IMG/VR virus record: IMGVR_UViG_3300020442_004113
Span: 1-33,034 of that record
Source: a virus
Direction: 5' to 3' (one strand)
Length of the DNA: 33,034 nt
Shown here: one piece after another, positions 7,201-13,925 of the stretch
Position numbering within the stretch: the stretch's first letter is position 1
How the letters are laid out: each line of letters starts with the position of its first letter
Notes under the pieces: model-generated
Databases searched by the model: none
What the model saw: the letters and a program-made list of their open reading frames with translations, nothing else
Told to the model about the DNA's origin: nothing
Translations under genes and position numbers: made by a program

Positions 7201-9802
7201 AACCAACTGTTGTTTCATTACCACCGAATTTAATTACCTCAAGTACATCTCCACTATCAGCAGCAACTTTTAAATCAACTTTTGATGTGTTATGCGTATA
7301 GTCTGCTTTTGGTAACAATAGACCATTTAGATAAACTTGGAATTTATCAGAATCAATTATTAATCCAGTAAAGGATGATTGGCTAGCAGTAGCAGTGAAA
7401 CTAGTATTTGTCTGTGTAAGAGGCGATGCCGTTTCATTTAATTGTCTTAATTGAATATACGATGAATCAACCAACTGACTAACAAGTGCAGAGTCAAGTC
7501 CACCTCCTCCTCCACCACCAGTTGCATCTGTGGCCAAAATAAATTTTTGTGTGGCAGAATCAAATTTTAATATTTGGTTATGTGTTGCACCAATTGAATT
7601 AACATTACCAATGGCACCAATACTATCAATATTTGTTGCAGTTGTTTGTCTTGCTTGTACATATGCAGAATCAACCGTTGTATTGATAATTGCTGATACC
7701 GTTGCTGAATCCGTACCACCAGCAGCCTGTGATATTGTAATTGTTTTTGTGGTACCGGTACCACTTGCAGTAACTGCAGAACCTACAAAATTAAGTGTTG
7801 TGGCGCCAGTAGAAAGACCAGATCCTTCATCTTGTATTGTAAGTGAATAAGGTGTTGGAGTATTTGTAAAATTATTATAATCCAGGTAAAACGTGCCAGT
7901 CTGACCATCCAAATTATCTGCATCAATATTTAACGCATTAACAAAGGCTTGATCCACGTCTGCAGTAATAACTTGAGAAACACCAGCCGAATCAATAAAT
8001 GTATTAATATCAAATATCCGGATAAGACCATGCATTTGTGCATGATACTGACACTGATAATACAGAAGATCCGGAGCATTCATTGGTACTTCAAAGAAAA
8101 TATCTCCTACAGCAGCACCATTATTAGTAACTCCTGTTGAATATAAACTGCCACTACCAATTACATTATTTGTTTTAATATAAAATGGATGACCAGATGC
8201 ATTAACACTAAACTTGTATTTTAATCCTCTTTGTAAATAAAGTGTAGGATTATTTGTAGCACCTGAGAACCCGTCACCATTAAATGCATATGCACCAGAC
8301 CCGCTATTAACAACCGCAAAGGCGGCCGCGGCAGGTCTACGAATTTGAATATAATTTGAATCAACTGTGCTTGTTACAAGTGAGGAATCTTGGAAACGAT
8401 CTCTTAACTGAATATATGCAGAGTCAACAAGAGCAATAACAAGATCGGATTCTAAACCTTCTGAATTGATAATATTAAGTACAGTTGCAGAATCAACAAA
8501 GTCGTTACCAAATGTTGGTATTGTAGGTGTACTGGTAAAATTATTATAATTTAAATAATATGCAGCATTTTGACCATCAAGTGTGGCAGCATCAACATTT
8601 AATGCATCAACAAAAGCCTTATCAACATCTGCCGTGATCTGAGTTGATACATCTGTAAGATCCAAAATGGTTGGAGCATTTAATACATTATTCCAATCAC
8701 GATAATAGTTACCATGTTGACCATCCAATTTATCAGCATCAATACCACCGACCGTTTTAATATATGCCGAATCTATAATTGCAAGAACACCAGCAGAATC
8801 AACTGTTCCTGTACTAGATTGTCTTGCCTGAATATATGCAGAATCAATTGTTGCAGTAATATCACTTGTTAGTGCTATTGTACCACTTGAATCTGGTAAA
8901 CTAACAGTGTTATCCTTTGTAGGATTAACCGCTTGAATTTTTGTTTCATTACTGTTTGTTGAATCACCTTCGAAGGCAATACTGGTAATACTGTTAATAT
9001 TTTGATCAAGTTCCAGAGTAACATTATTTGCAGCAATACCTGCATTAATTTGGCCAGTTGTTCCTAAAAATGTTAATGTTTCCGTTGAAGGATCAAGTGT
9101 ATGAGTACCAGTATTACCTGCTAAACCAATGGTTGTACCTGACTGTCTTGCCTGTACATATGCACTGTCGATCAGTTGAGTTGTGAGAGCTGAATCTAAG
9201 AAATTATTTTGACGTGCTTGTATATAGGCACTGTCAATAAGATTAACTGCATCTGCAGAATTAAGGAATGGAGCCTCGGCAACACGAGCAAGAACGTATG
9301 CAGAATCTACTTTATCTTCAATCGTGTTATTAATTGTAATTGATACTGTATTGCCTGAATCATTAAGTGAAGCGGCAATATCTGAATCTGCTCTTGCTTT
9401 TGTATAATATAAATTAGAACCTTCAGTAAGGTCACTTGTTGACTTTGCAGCAAAATCTGTATTAAAACCAGTATAATGATCTGCACGTAAATTGACATAT
9501 GCAGAATCAATTAAAGTTGCCAAATATGATTCTGGTATACGAGCTTGAATATATGCAGAATCAATAAGGCCCGTAACCTCACCAGAATCCAATTGTGCAA
9601 GTGCAATAACCTCAACAGCATTTGCAATTGCTTCTACTCTTGCAGAATCAACAAATGCCTTGATTTGATTACTACTATTTTTATAATAAATTTTGCCGTC
9701 AGCAAAGTTAACGGCAAGTTCACCGTAATCTAAATCACTAGTTGTTGGTACTTTACCTGCAACGGAAGACCGTTTAAGTAGAACTTTTGGTGTTACTGCC
9801 AT
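4247..9802 (-). CDS. Giant modular tail fibre with cupredoxin-like domain
   Basis: 1851 residues. The start VLLKRSSVAGKVPTTSDLDY ... GELAVNF is the usual N-terminal module of marine T4-like fibres. Sixteen DS[A/N/S/D]Y[IV] motifs follow along its length, most as DSAY[IV]Q-x-R. Other parts are three LDGQ...Y[YF]LDYNNF repeats, a cupredoxin-like domain near residues 497-595, two copies of a TIQDEGSxLS...TKTITIS module, glycine runs, six YLNG beta repeats, a large unique middle section, and a TYHGMFAHVHNTGAGYFAHA segment. The last 100 residues (TLPSSASLGDEIRIIDVTGN ... QGWVLIEN) are a common fibre end cap. An AGGA site lies 6 bases before the ATG and a late promoter box precedes it. It is inferred to be a host-recognition fibre or long shaft. 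Confidence 0.88.
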   Translation of the reverse strand: MAVTPKVLLKRSSVAGKVPTTSDLDYGELAVNFADGKIYYKNSSNQIKAFVDSARVEAIANAVEVIALAQLDSGEVTGLIDSAYIQARIPESYLATLIDSAYVNLRADHYTGFNTDFAAKSTSDLTEGSNLYYTKARADSDIAASLNDSGNTVSITINNTIEDKVDSAYVLARVAEAPFLNSADAVNLIDSAYIQARQNNFLDSALTTQLIDSAYVQARQSGTTIGLAGNTGTHTLDPSTETLTFLGTTGQINAGIAANNVTLELDQNINSITSIAFEGDSTNSNETKIQAVNPTKDNTVSLPDSSGTIALTSDITATIDSAYIQARQSSTGTVDSAGVLAIIDSAYIKTVGGIDADKLDGQHGNYYRDWNNVLNAPTILDLTDVSTQITADVDKAFVDALNVDAATLDGQNAAYYLNYNNFTSTPTIPTFGNDFVDSATVLNIINSEGLESDLVIALVDSAYIQLRDRFQDSSLVTSTVDSNYIQIRRPAAAAFAVVNSGSGAYAFNGDGFSGATNNPTLYLQRGLKYKFSVNASGHPFYIKTNNVIGSGSLYSTGVTNNGAAVGDIFFEVPMNAPDLLYYQCQYHAQMHGLIRIFDINTFIDSAGVSQVITADVDQAFVNALNIDADNLDGQTGTFYLDYNNFTNTPTPYSLTIQDEGSGLSTGATTLNFVGSAVTASGTGTTKTITISQAAGGTDSATVSAIINTTVDSAYVQARQTTATNIDSIGAIGNVNSIGATHNQILKFDSATQKFILATDATGGGGGGGLDSALVSQLVDSSYIQLRQLNETASPLTQTNTSFTATASQSSFTGLIIDSDKFQVYLNGLLLPKADYTHNTSKVDLKVAADSGDVLEVIKFGGNETTVGSTPFTQTFFTKTLDSGALTYSGNDDNGNSLSYTAGAIAVYLNGILLLDTVDYTATNGTSITLLDSASAEGGDKLTVLKFGGNTTGVDSADVLNLIDSAYINARIGSGTVEAIVDSAYIQLRDRFQDSSGILAIVDSAYVQARQTAAGTDSATVSSIITADVDSDFIFDIIKIKAKKKYYIQPTQPTISELGEYWYKTDSDILYKSVPNSALSTTMPGYALSSTVHYNKIYDWAGNNSSSATRTNISGTDALGGSFTSGTTASAWFAFTATLTPTALNASADYDFTTPQDLRGIIIENSDPNAGRLERIDYENGDYADNGFPGGGTVTWYNSGGVALGKTASANTTGNTFVDISHPSGVKATGIGFSQIGDYYSGNDVFLFFAGNPLWQEIDKARTDSAITAIIDSDHAKLLITNGDLDMKGNKVLFGNVYDSVGALPSATTYHGMFAHVHNTGAGYFAHAGNWVRLANQSELSSAGLDSALTTQLIDSAYVQLRQSGGGSSLTIQDEGSSLSTAATTLNFVGSGVTASGSGATKTITISGGGGGGGSGLDSALVSQLIDSDYIGTKVDFTRGEFTTQRSQYTATASQTAFTHSSIDPTHLDVYLNGVLQVVGTDYNASTTAVTFTTGVDSGHSVSIVERRGRVATQRGLTQQNYYYTTASPTTSITGADDNSITLDYSSGTLDVFLNGILLKDSDDYSTNAGTTVTLVSATDSGDLVTLVNRKGIIVSPTVKNYEYTATASQTTFSGADINGNTLAYTADAIQVYLNGILLRNTDYTAVNGTSIILASGATVNDELVISAFSNPGHNMELYKFTADSAQTLFSGNDLTGKSLAYSPGNIQVHLNGLLLNDSDDYVANNGMGVRLLTGALANDEIKITSFVSNSNTLRTNAWSAPTDSSVTAVAGDKLFIDTSVAKTITLPSSASLGDEIRIIDVTGNAATNNITVARNGHNIQGSGSDLTININRAGIGLVYYNTTQGWVLIEN
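4553..5475 (-). repeat. Four tandem YLNG-type beta repeats
   Basis: Four consecutive repeats of about 70-75 residues carry the cores DVYLNGVLQ, DVFLNGILL, QVYLNGILL and QVHLNGLLL, each followed by a DY element and a strand ending in a conserved V/I-x-x-F or V/I-x-R-x-G. Two more copies lie at about 6950-7430 in the same gene and three in the fibre at 1-1858. Boundaries are approximate. Confidence 0.75.
8018..8314 (-). other. Cupredoxin-like domain in the giant fibre
   Basis: At residues about 497-595 of the 1851-residue fibre, GHPFYIKT (H538) is followed 46 residues later by LLYYQCQYHAQMHG (C584, H587, M590). Plastocyanin uses H37, C84, H87 and M92, so the His-to-Cys spacing (46 against 47) and the C-x2-H pair match. 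The methionine comes two residues sooner than in plastocyanin. The body between (GVTNNGAAVGDIFFEVP) fits the beta-barrel pattern of the family. Whether it binds copper is inference; it could be a fold kept only for structure. Confidence 0.65.
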
Positions 9803-9830
9803 TTTAATTCCTAAAAAGGATAAGTATTGC

Positions 9831-9838
9831 TATTTATA
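9831..9838 (-). promoter_or_regulatory. T4-type late promoter box
   Basis: An exact TATAAATA begins on the base after the stop codon of the 421-residue fibre and lies 28 bases before the ATG of the giant fibre. It leaves room for a short leader that carries the AGGA ribosome site. Confidence 0.75.
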
Positions 9839-11104
9839 TTAATATGTTCCACAATCAATTGTTCTTATTTCAACATTACCAGCAGTCACTAAAAAGTCAA
9901 CTGAATCAAAACTTGCTGCACCAATATTTGTTGATGTTGCCAATTCTGTACTAAGTGTAAGAACACCAGATGAATCATTATAAGATGCATCCAAACCTTC
10001 GGCCATTGCCAAAAGTGCTGCAACTCTATCATCGACCCTTTCATTTGTATAATATAAATTTGTAGAACCTTCAGGTAATCTATCTGTTGTTGTATTATTA
10101 AGGTCAGAATCAAACCCAAGGTACGTACCAGAAAATGATGTCGTACTGATTGTACCGGTAACATCGATGTTATCTGCAATAATTTTTTTGTTAAAATTCC
10201 ATGTATCTGTAGCTGATTTGTAAAAGATAAATGCATTAGCACCATCTACTGAGATACCTGCTGAATCTGCAGCGGCCGCATTAATTGCGCCAGATGCAAG
10301 TGTAAGATTTTTATCGTCAACGTCTACAGTCGTAGAATTAATTGTAGTTGTTGTACCATCAACCTGTAGGTTACCTGCAATAATAACAGTACCTGTTGCT
10401 CCAGGCGCATGAGGATCGAGTGTAAGGTTACCGCTTGTTGTGGCAATAGTATTGCCGTTTATATCTACGTTATCAACTGTAAGTCTGGATAATCCTAAAA
10501 CATCAGAATCAAGATGTATTTTTACTTGTGCACCACTAACCGTTTCTTTACGAACCGTATTAAGATTAAATCCACCGTTTACTGTAACCGTTTCTCCAAA
10601 ACCTAATACACCGTCACCAGTATTTACATCGCCACCAATTTCAATTAACGATTTTGTATCTACATAATTTTTAGTTGCAGCATCTTGTGCATCAACTGGA
10701 TCAACAACATTTTTTATAAGTGAAGTTGATACATTAACAACTCCAGCACCATTAGGATCAAGTACAATTGATCCATCAACATCGGTAGACGTAATAGTGT
10801 TGCCGTCAATATTAATATTATCAACGTCAAGTTTATTAATTTTACCGTTTGAACCTGTAATAATTGCACTTGACGGCACGACTTGGCCACGTGGGTGATC
10901 CATCATGTCGGTGTAATATTGACCACCTATTGTATGAAAAACACCAGAATCTGCAGTACCAATGTAAAGCCGTCCCGCATCATCAGAATCACCTGCAACA
11001 AATGAATATGCCAATTCACCAGTATGAAGACTTGGCGGTTTACGAGTAACATCACTCGTTTTTATTGCAATAAAAAATCTACGATTATAAGGACGAATTG
11101 ACAC
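9839..11104 (-). CDS. Tail-fibre-like structural protein
   Basis: 421 residues. The N-terminus MSIRPYNRRFFIAIKTSD leads into a GELAYSFV...AGRLYIG module. Next come repeats of the form L-x-V-D-N-[IV]-[DN]-I-x-G-N-T-I with LDP (at about residues 95-120 and 205-230), then LQVDGTTTTINSTTVDVDDK and an EGSTNLYYTNERVDDRV element. These are standard modules of fibre proteins in marine T4-like phages. The GTG start at 11104 overlaps the stop of the preceding gene as TAGTG, which supports coupling. The DAQDAATKNYVDTK element is also typical. The likely role is a fibre shaft or short tail fibre linked to the baseplate; the exact T4 counterpart is unclear. Confidence 0.78.
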   Translation of the reverse strand: MSIRPYNRRFFIAIKTSDVTRKPPSLHTGELAYSFVAGDSDDAGRLYIGTADSGVFHTIGGQYYTDMMDHPRGQVVPSSAIITGSNGKINKLDVDNINIDGNTITSTDVDGSIVLDPNGAGVVNVSTSLIKNVVDPVDAQDAATKNYVDTKSLIEIGGDVNTGDGVLGFGETVTVNGGFNLNTVRKETVSGAQVKIHLDSDVLGLSRLTVDNVDINGNTIATTSGNLTLDPHAPGATGTVIIAGNLQVDGTTTTINSTTVDVDDKNLTLASGAINAAAADSAGISVDGANAFIFYKSATDTWNFNKKIIADNIDVTGTISTTSFSGTYLGFDSDLNNTTTDRLPEGSTNLYYTNERVDDRVAALLAMAEGLDASYNDSSGVLTLSTELATSTNIGAASFDSVDFLVTAGNVEIRTIDCGTY

Positions 11105-11304
11105 TAAAACGTTCCTCCGGATATTAGATTTCTATTTTTCCAGAGGCCACTTGAGGCTTCATATTGTAGGATGTGATCGTCTTCCAAATCTCTAATTTGC
11201 ACATCCAATAAATCATCAAGTCGTTGCGCTTCGGCACCAACAACTCTACGAATGGGTGTACCAATTGTGATTTTTCTTACGAGCGTTTGTGTGTTTTCAG
11301 ACAT
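11104..11304 (-). CDS. Small structural protein of unknown function
   Basis: 66 residues, MSENTQTLVRKITIGTPIRR at the start and NRNLISGGTF at the end. The middle is charged and probably helical (RLDDLLDVQIRDLEDDHILQ), followed by a YEASSGLWKN turn resembling the linkers that precede fibre repeats. It lies one base after the 117-residue gene and overlaps the 421-residue fibre by one base. It may be a fibre adaptor or the detached N-terminus of the following fibre. No firm family is recognised. Confidence 0.55.
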   Translation of the reverse strand: MSENTQTLVRKITIGTPIRRVVGAEAQRLDDLLDVQIRDLEDDHILQYEASSGLWKNRNLISGGTF

Positions 11305-11658
11305 TTATGCATCCGTGACATTAGGGTTAACACGTATCTTTCCTTCAAGAACTCTTTCAATGATTGTATTTGCTGAATCATCAACAAAAGAGATCTCCAC
11401 ATCATACACATAATTACCAACCTTAAGAGCTGATGTTTGTGCATTGGTCAAAGAGAGTGTTAGTATACCTTGTGTCGCGTTTGCAATTGCTGCAGAAAAT
11501 GAATGGGTATCTGCTGAATCGCTATTATAATTGCGCTTCATTTGTGCAGCAGCACTAAAATTGGTTAAATTTTTAGGATTGCCATTGACATCAACTAATT
11601 CTAGTTGAATTGCTATATCCGATCCTTGGTCGATCGCAAATCGTTCGTATTCTGCCAT
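11305..11658 (-). CDS. BppU-N-like small structural protein
   Basis: 117 residues in one immunoglobulin-like or jelly-roll-like domain. The pattern DIAIQLELVDVNGNPKNLTN ... LTLSLTNAQTSALKVGNYVY ... VLEGKIRVNPNVT resembles the N-terminal domain of BppU-type baseplate upper proteins, which join receptor-binding parts to the baseplate. It is the first gene of the fibre region after the enzyme cassette, preceded by a late promoter box and a GGGAT ribosome site. The domain match is by recalled pattern; role as a fibre-to-baseplate connector is inferred. Confidence 0.62.
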   Translation of the reverse strand: MAEYERFAIDQGSDIAIQLELVDVNGNPKNLTNFSAAAQMKRNYNSDSADTHSFSAAIANATQGILTLSLTNAQTSALKVGNYVYDVEISFVDDSANTIIERVLEGKIRVNPNVTDA

Positions 11659-11702
11659 TATCCCACTCGATACTAAGTAACTCGTACATGATTAGTCAAG
11701 GT

Positions 11703-11710
11703 TATTTATA
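11703..11710 (-). promoter_or_regulatory. T4-type late promoter box
   Basis: An exact TATAAATA on the minus strand lies 44 bases upstream of the 117-residue gene and just after the stop of the methyltransferase-like gene. It likely begins the fibre transcription unit. Confidence 0.7.
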
Positions 11711-11715
11711 AAAAT

Positions 11716-12267
11716 TTATATTCCAAAAATCATAAATCGGTTATATTTTTCTAATTCAAGTGTATGTTTCTCCAAAATTTTTATGTTAATACTTTTTGCA
11801 AATTCATCACAATCTTGTTTACAATTAATGTGATCTGCAATATTATAATAATTATTGCTTTGTAAAACAACTAAGGCAGAATCCTTTTTTCTTTGAATAA
11901 AACAGTTAATAACATCATCGGTAATGTGTTCACAGGATGTACAAATAATAACATCATAATCCCATGGATCAAAGTCTTCAATTTTACTGGTACGATATTT
12001 TACATTTTGAAATAATTTTACTTTTTTACAATTATCGTCCATGTCAAATGACACAACATTACGATCGAGCATATGTGCAGTAAGACCATGCCATCCGGCC
12101 GCTACAACAATTTTAGGATCGGATAACATGTCCAAATAAGGTTCTAAATTTTCACACAGCCATTCTTTATTTTTTATTTGGTTAGAATTAACCGAATTTG
12201 CAATATCTTTTATCAGATATATATCATTACACGACTGAATTTTATCTATAGCATTTTGTAAGATCAT
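11716..12267 (-). CDS. Methyltransferase-like protein (Rossmann type)
   Basis: 183 residues. VVAAGWHGL (residues 54-62) resembles the SAM-binding glycine loop, VVSFDMDDNC (71-80) gives the acidic residue after strand 2, and YDVIICTSCEHITDD (from about 104) fits strand 4 with its following motif. This suggests a class I SAM-dependent methyltransferase, although the loop is not the textbook GxGxG. The start codon overlaps that of the divergent glycosyltransferase: both share the bases of CATG at 12265-12268. A TATAAATA box lies only 9 bases before the ATG. Its location at the edge of the plus-strand cassette suggests that it acts with it, perhaps methylating a sugar or protein. The substrate is unknown. 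Confidence 0.6.
   Translation of the reverse strand: MILQNAIDKIQSCNDIYLIKDIANSVNSNQIKNKEWLCENLEPYLDMLSDPKIVVAAGWHGLTAHMLDRNVVSFDMDDNCKKVKLFQNVKYRTSKIEDFDPWDYDVIICTSCEHITDDVINCFIQRKKDSALVVLQSNNYYNIADHINCKQDCDEFAKSINIKILEKHTLELEKYNRFMIFGI
12198..12225 (+). promoter_or_regulatory. Weak candidate sigma-70-like promoter for the plus cassette
   Basis: TTGCAA at 12198-12203, a 16-base spacer and TATATC at 12220-12225 lie 40 bases before the first glycosyltransferase, inside the methyltransferase-like gene. No plus-strand TATAAATA was found near it. The stretch is so AT-rich that chance matches are easy. Confidence 0.2.
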
Positions 12268-13159
12268 GACAAGAATTATTTATAGCCTTTATATTGACAT
12301 ACCTGATAATGAATTAGATTGGCAACCACCTTTTTATGGTGAAGATGAACCTAAAAATTCCAAGGCTAAAAGATTATTTAAGGATTACGAAAATTGGATT
12401 AAACAAAGACATATTGAATATGCAAAAGCATGTAACATAGAATATAGATTATATGAATATGATTCAGATTATATAAAATATAAAAAAATGTTTAATGAAA
12501 AATATCCTATGATCACCTCATATAACATAGTTAATTTTTATAAAATACATTTATTATATAAATTGGCAAAACAATATGATGAAATACTTTATATAGATTT
12601 TGATGTTATTCCAGTATCAAATAAAAACTTTTTTGATTATTGGGATTTATCAAATGGTGTTGCAATACTTACAAACAGAAAGCACATCGATACATCTTAT
12701 TCCGGAATATTAAGTGATAAGGCACGACTATTAAAAAACCCAATATCAAATAGATCACCGACTGCAAAATATTGGAATGCCAGAGCAATGCTCGTGGAGG
12801 CAAATGCATCTGGCATTAATGATGTTTATAATACAGGTATCGTAGGTATTACCGCAAAACAATTAAAGCAATTGGATTATTGGGGAAATTTTAATTCAAC
12901 ACTTGCACTTATGACTGAATTAAAAAACGATGAATTTAGTATGTATCCAGAACACATTCAACGTATATTTGGTTGGGACAATGAAACAATATGGTCATAT
13001 AAAATGTCAATTAATAAAGTTGAAAAACAATGGTTAAATGAAAAGTGGCATCATTTTATGGACAAATGGAATTATGTGCCAAAAGGAACAAATTTGGTAC
13101 ATGTAATTAATAAGGAATTTGGATACGTAAGGGAATGGTGTGAAAAGAATAATTTATAG
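12266..13159 (+). CDS. GT-A glycosyltransferase-like protein, copy 1
   Basis: 297 residues. The start MTRIIYSLYIDIP is followed by a helical segment and then YDEILYIDFDVIPV, where D111-F-D113 is the DxD motif that in GT-A enzymes holds the metal and the nucleotide-sugar. VYNTGIVGI (near residue 190) is the second conserved loop usual in such enzymes, and HHFMDKWNYVP...HVINKEFG is a probable C-terminal metal-site region. It is cytosolic, with no signal or membrane segment. Its N-terminus, DxD block and NKEFG end are shared with the next gene, so the two are tandem duplicates. It heads the plus-strand operon and has no clear ribosome site. Donor and acceptor are unknown. Confidence 0.75.
   Translation: MTRIIYSLYIDIPDNELDWQPPFYGEDEPKNSKAKRLFKDYENWIKQRHIEYAKACNIEYRLYEYDSDYIKYKKMFNEKYPMITSYNIVNFYKIHLLYKLAKQYDEILYIDFDVIPVSNKNFFDYWDLSNGVAILTNRKHIDTSYSGILSDKARLLKNPISNRSPTAKYWNARAMLVEANASGINDVYNTGIVGITAKQLKQLDYWGNFNSTLALMTELKNDEFSMYPEHIQRIFGWDNETIWSYKMSINKVEKQWLNEKWHHFMDKWNYVPKGTNLVHVINKEFGYVREWCEKNNL
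12277..12284 (-). promoter_or_regulatory. Late promoter box inside the first codons of the divergent gene
   Basis: An exact TATAAATA on the minus strand, 9 bases before the ATG of the methyltransferase-like gene. On the plus strand the same bases encode the IIYS of the glycosyltransferase. A transcript from here would have almost no leader. The paralogous glycosyltransferase also has IIYS but its codons do not give the box, so the box is not forced by the protein. Confidence 0.5.
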
Positions 13160-13925
13160 CATTTATACATCAACGGTAGATCCACATAAATCATCTACCG
13201 ATTATAAAAAAATGCAATTTGAAAAATACAAATATAAACTGGAAAAGTCTCAAAGAGATTATGCCAGTTTATGTAATGCTGATTACGATTTGGAAATAAC
13301 AACTGAAACAAATTATGATATTATACAATTTAATAAAATTAAAAAACTTGAACATTTTGCACAATATTATGATGAAGTATTATATTTAGATTTTGATGTC
13401 GTGCCTGTTACAAAGATAAACATATTTGAACACTTTGATTTTAATACAATATGTGCATTTGCCATAGATAGAACTCCACCAAAAAAACATTTTCAATGGG
13501 CTCTTGAAAATGATGCATTTGATGATATGAATATGTATTGTAAAACATGTGCAAAAAATGCAATGCTTTTATTGGATGATATTATGGGAAACCCTTTGGT
13601 AATTAACACTGGGGTTATAGGTGGCAATAAAAATGCAATTAATTTATTAAATTTTACAAGTCGGTTTAAAATGATGGTAAATAAATTGTATGAGGCAAAA
13701 GATGACAATCTTTATCCAAATGAAATAAATAAGGTATGGAAACCAAATAACGAAATATTCGTATCTTATCTTATAGAAAAATTTAATATTCCATTTACAA
13801 ATATTCAATTACAATGGAATTTTTTAATTGATAAAATATCACCTGTTCCATCACCCGGTGCACATATGTGGCATCATGTTAACAAAGAATTTGAGTTAAG
13901 TTTTAATGTACACATGGAAAAATAA
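13140..13925 (+). CDS. GT-A glycosyltransferase-like protein, copy 2
   Basis: 261 residues from a GTG at 13140, chosen because KRIIYSIYT then aligns with TRIIYSLYI of the copy upstream and because AAGGGA lies a few bases before it. YDEVLYLDFDVVPV carries D84-F-D86, the GT-A metal motif. NPLVINTGVIGGNKNAINLL corresponds to the NTG loop of copy 1, and HMWHHVNKEFELS to its C-terminal His region. The middle contains a unique Cys pair (YCKTCAKN) not present in copy 1. It overlaps copy 1 by 20 bases and the radical SAM gene by 20 bases. The family is supported by motifs; the sugar and acceptor are unknown. Confidence 0.75.
   Translation: MKRIIYSIYTSTVDPHKSSTDYKKMQFEKYKYKLEKSQRDYASLCNADYDLEITTETNYDIIQFNKIKKLEHFAQYYDEVLYLDFDVVPVTKINIFEHFDFNTICAFAIDRTPPKKHFQWALENDAFDDMNMYCKTCAKNAMLLLDDIMGNPLVINTGVIGGNKNAINLLNFTSRFKMMVNKLYEAKDDNLYPNEINKVWKPNNEIFVSYLIEKFNIPFTNIQLQWNFLIDKISPVPSPGAHMWHHVNKEFELSFNVHMEK

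Noticed and set aside
7530-7850. Plus-strand open frame of 106 residues inside the giant fibre
   Set aside because: It lies opposite a clearly coding, domain-rich minus-strand frame and has no recognisable motif; the same holds for the plus-strand frame at 21026-21379 and many shorter ones.
4247-9802. Recurring short DNA repeats as a CRISPR array
   Set aside because: The repeats keep the reading frame, vary in sequence and spacing, and encode the DSAY protein motif in a continuous frame.
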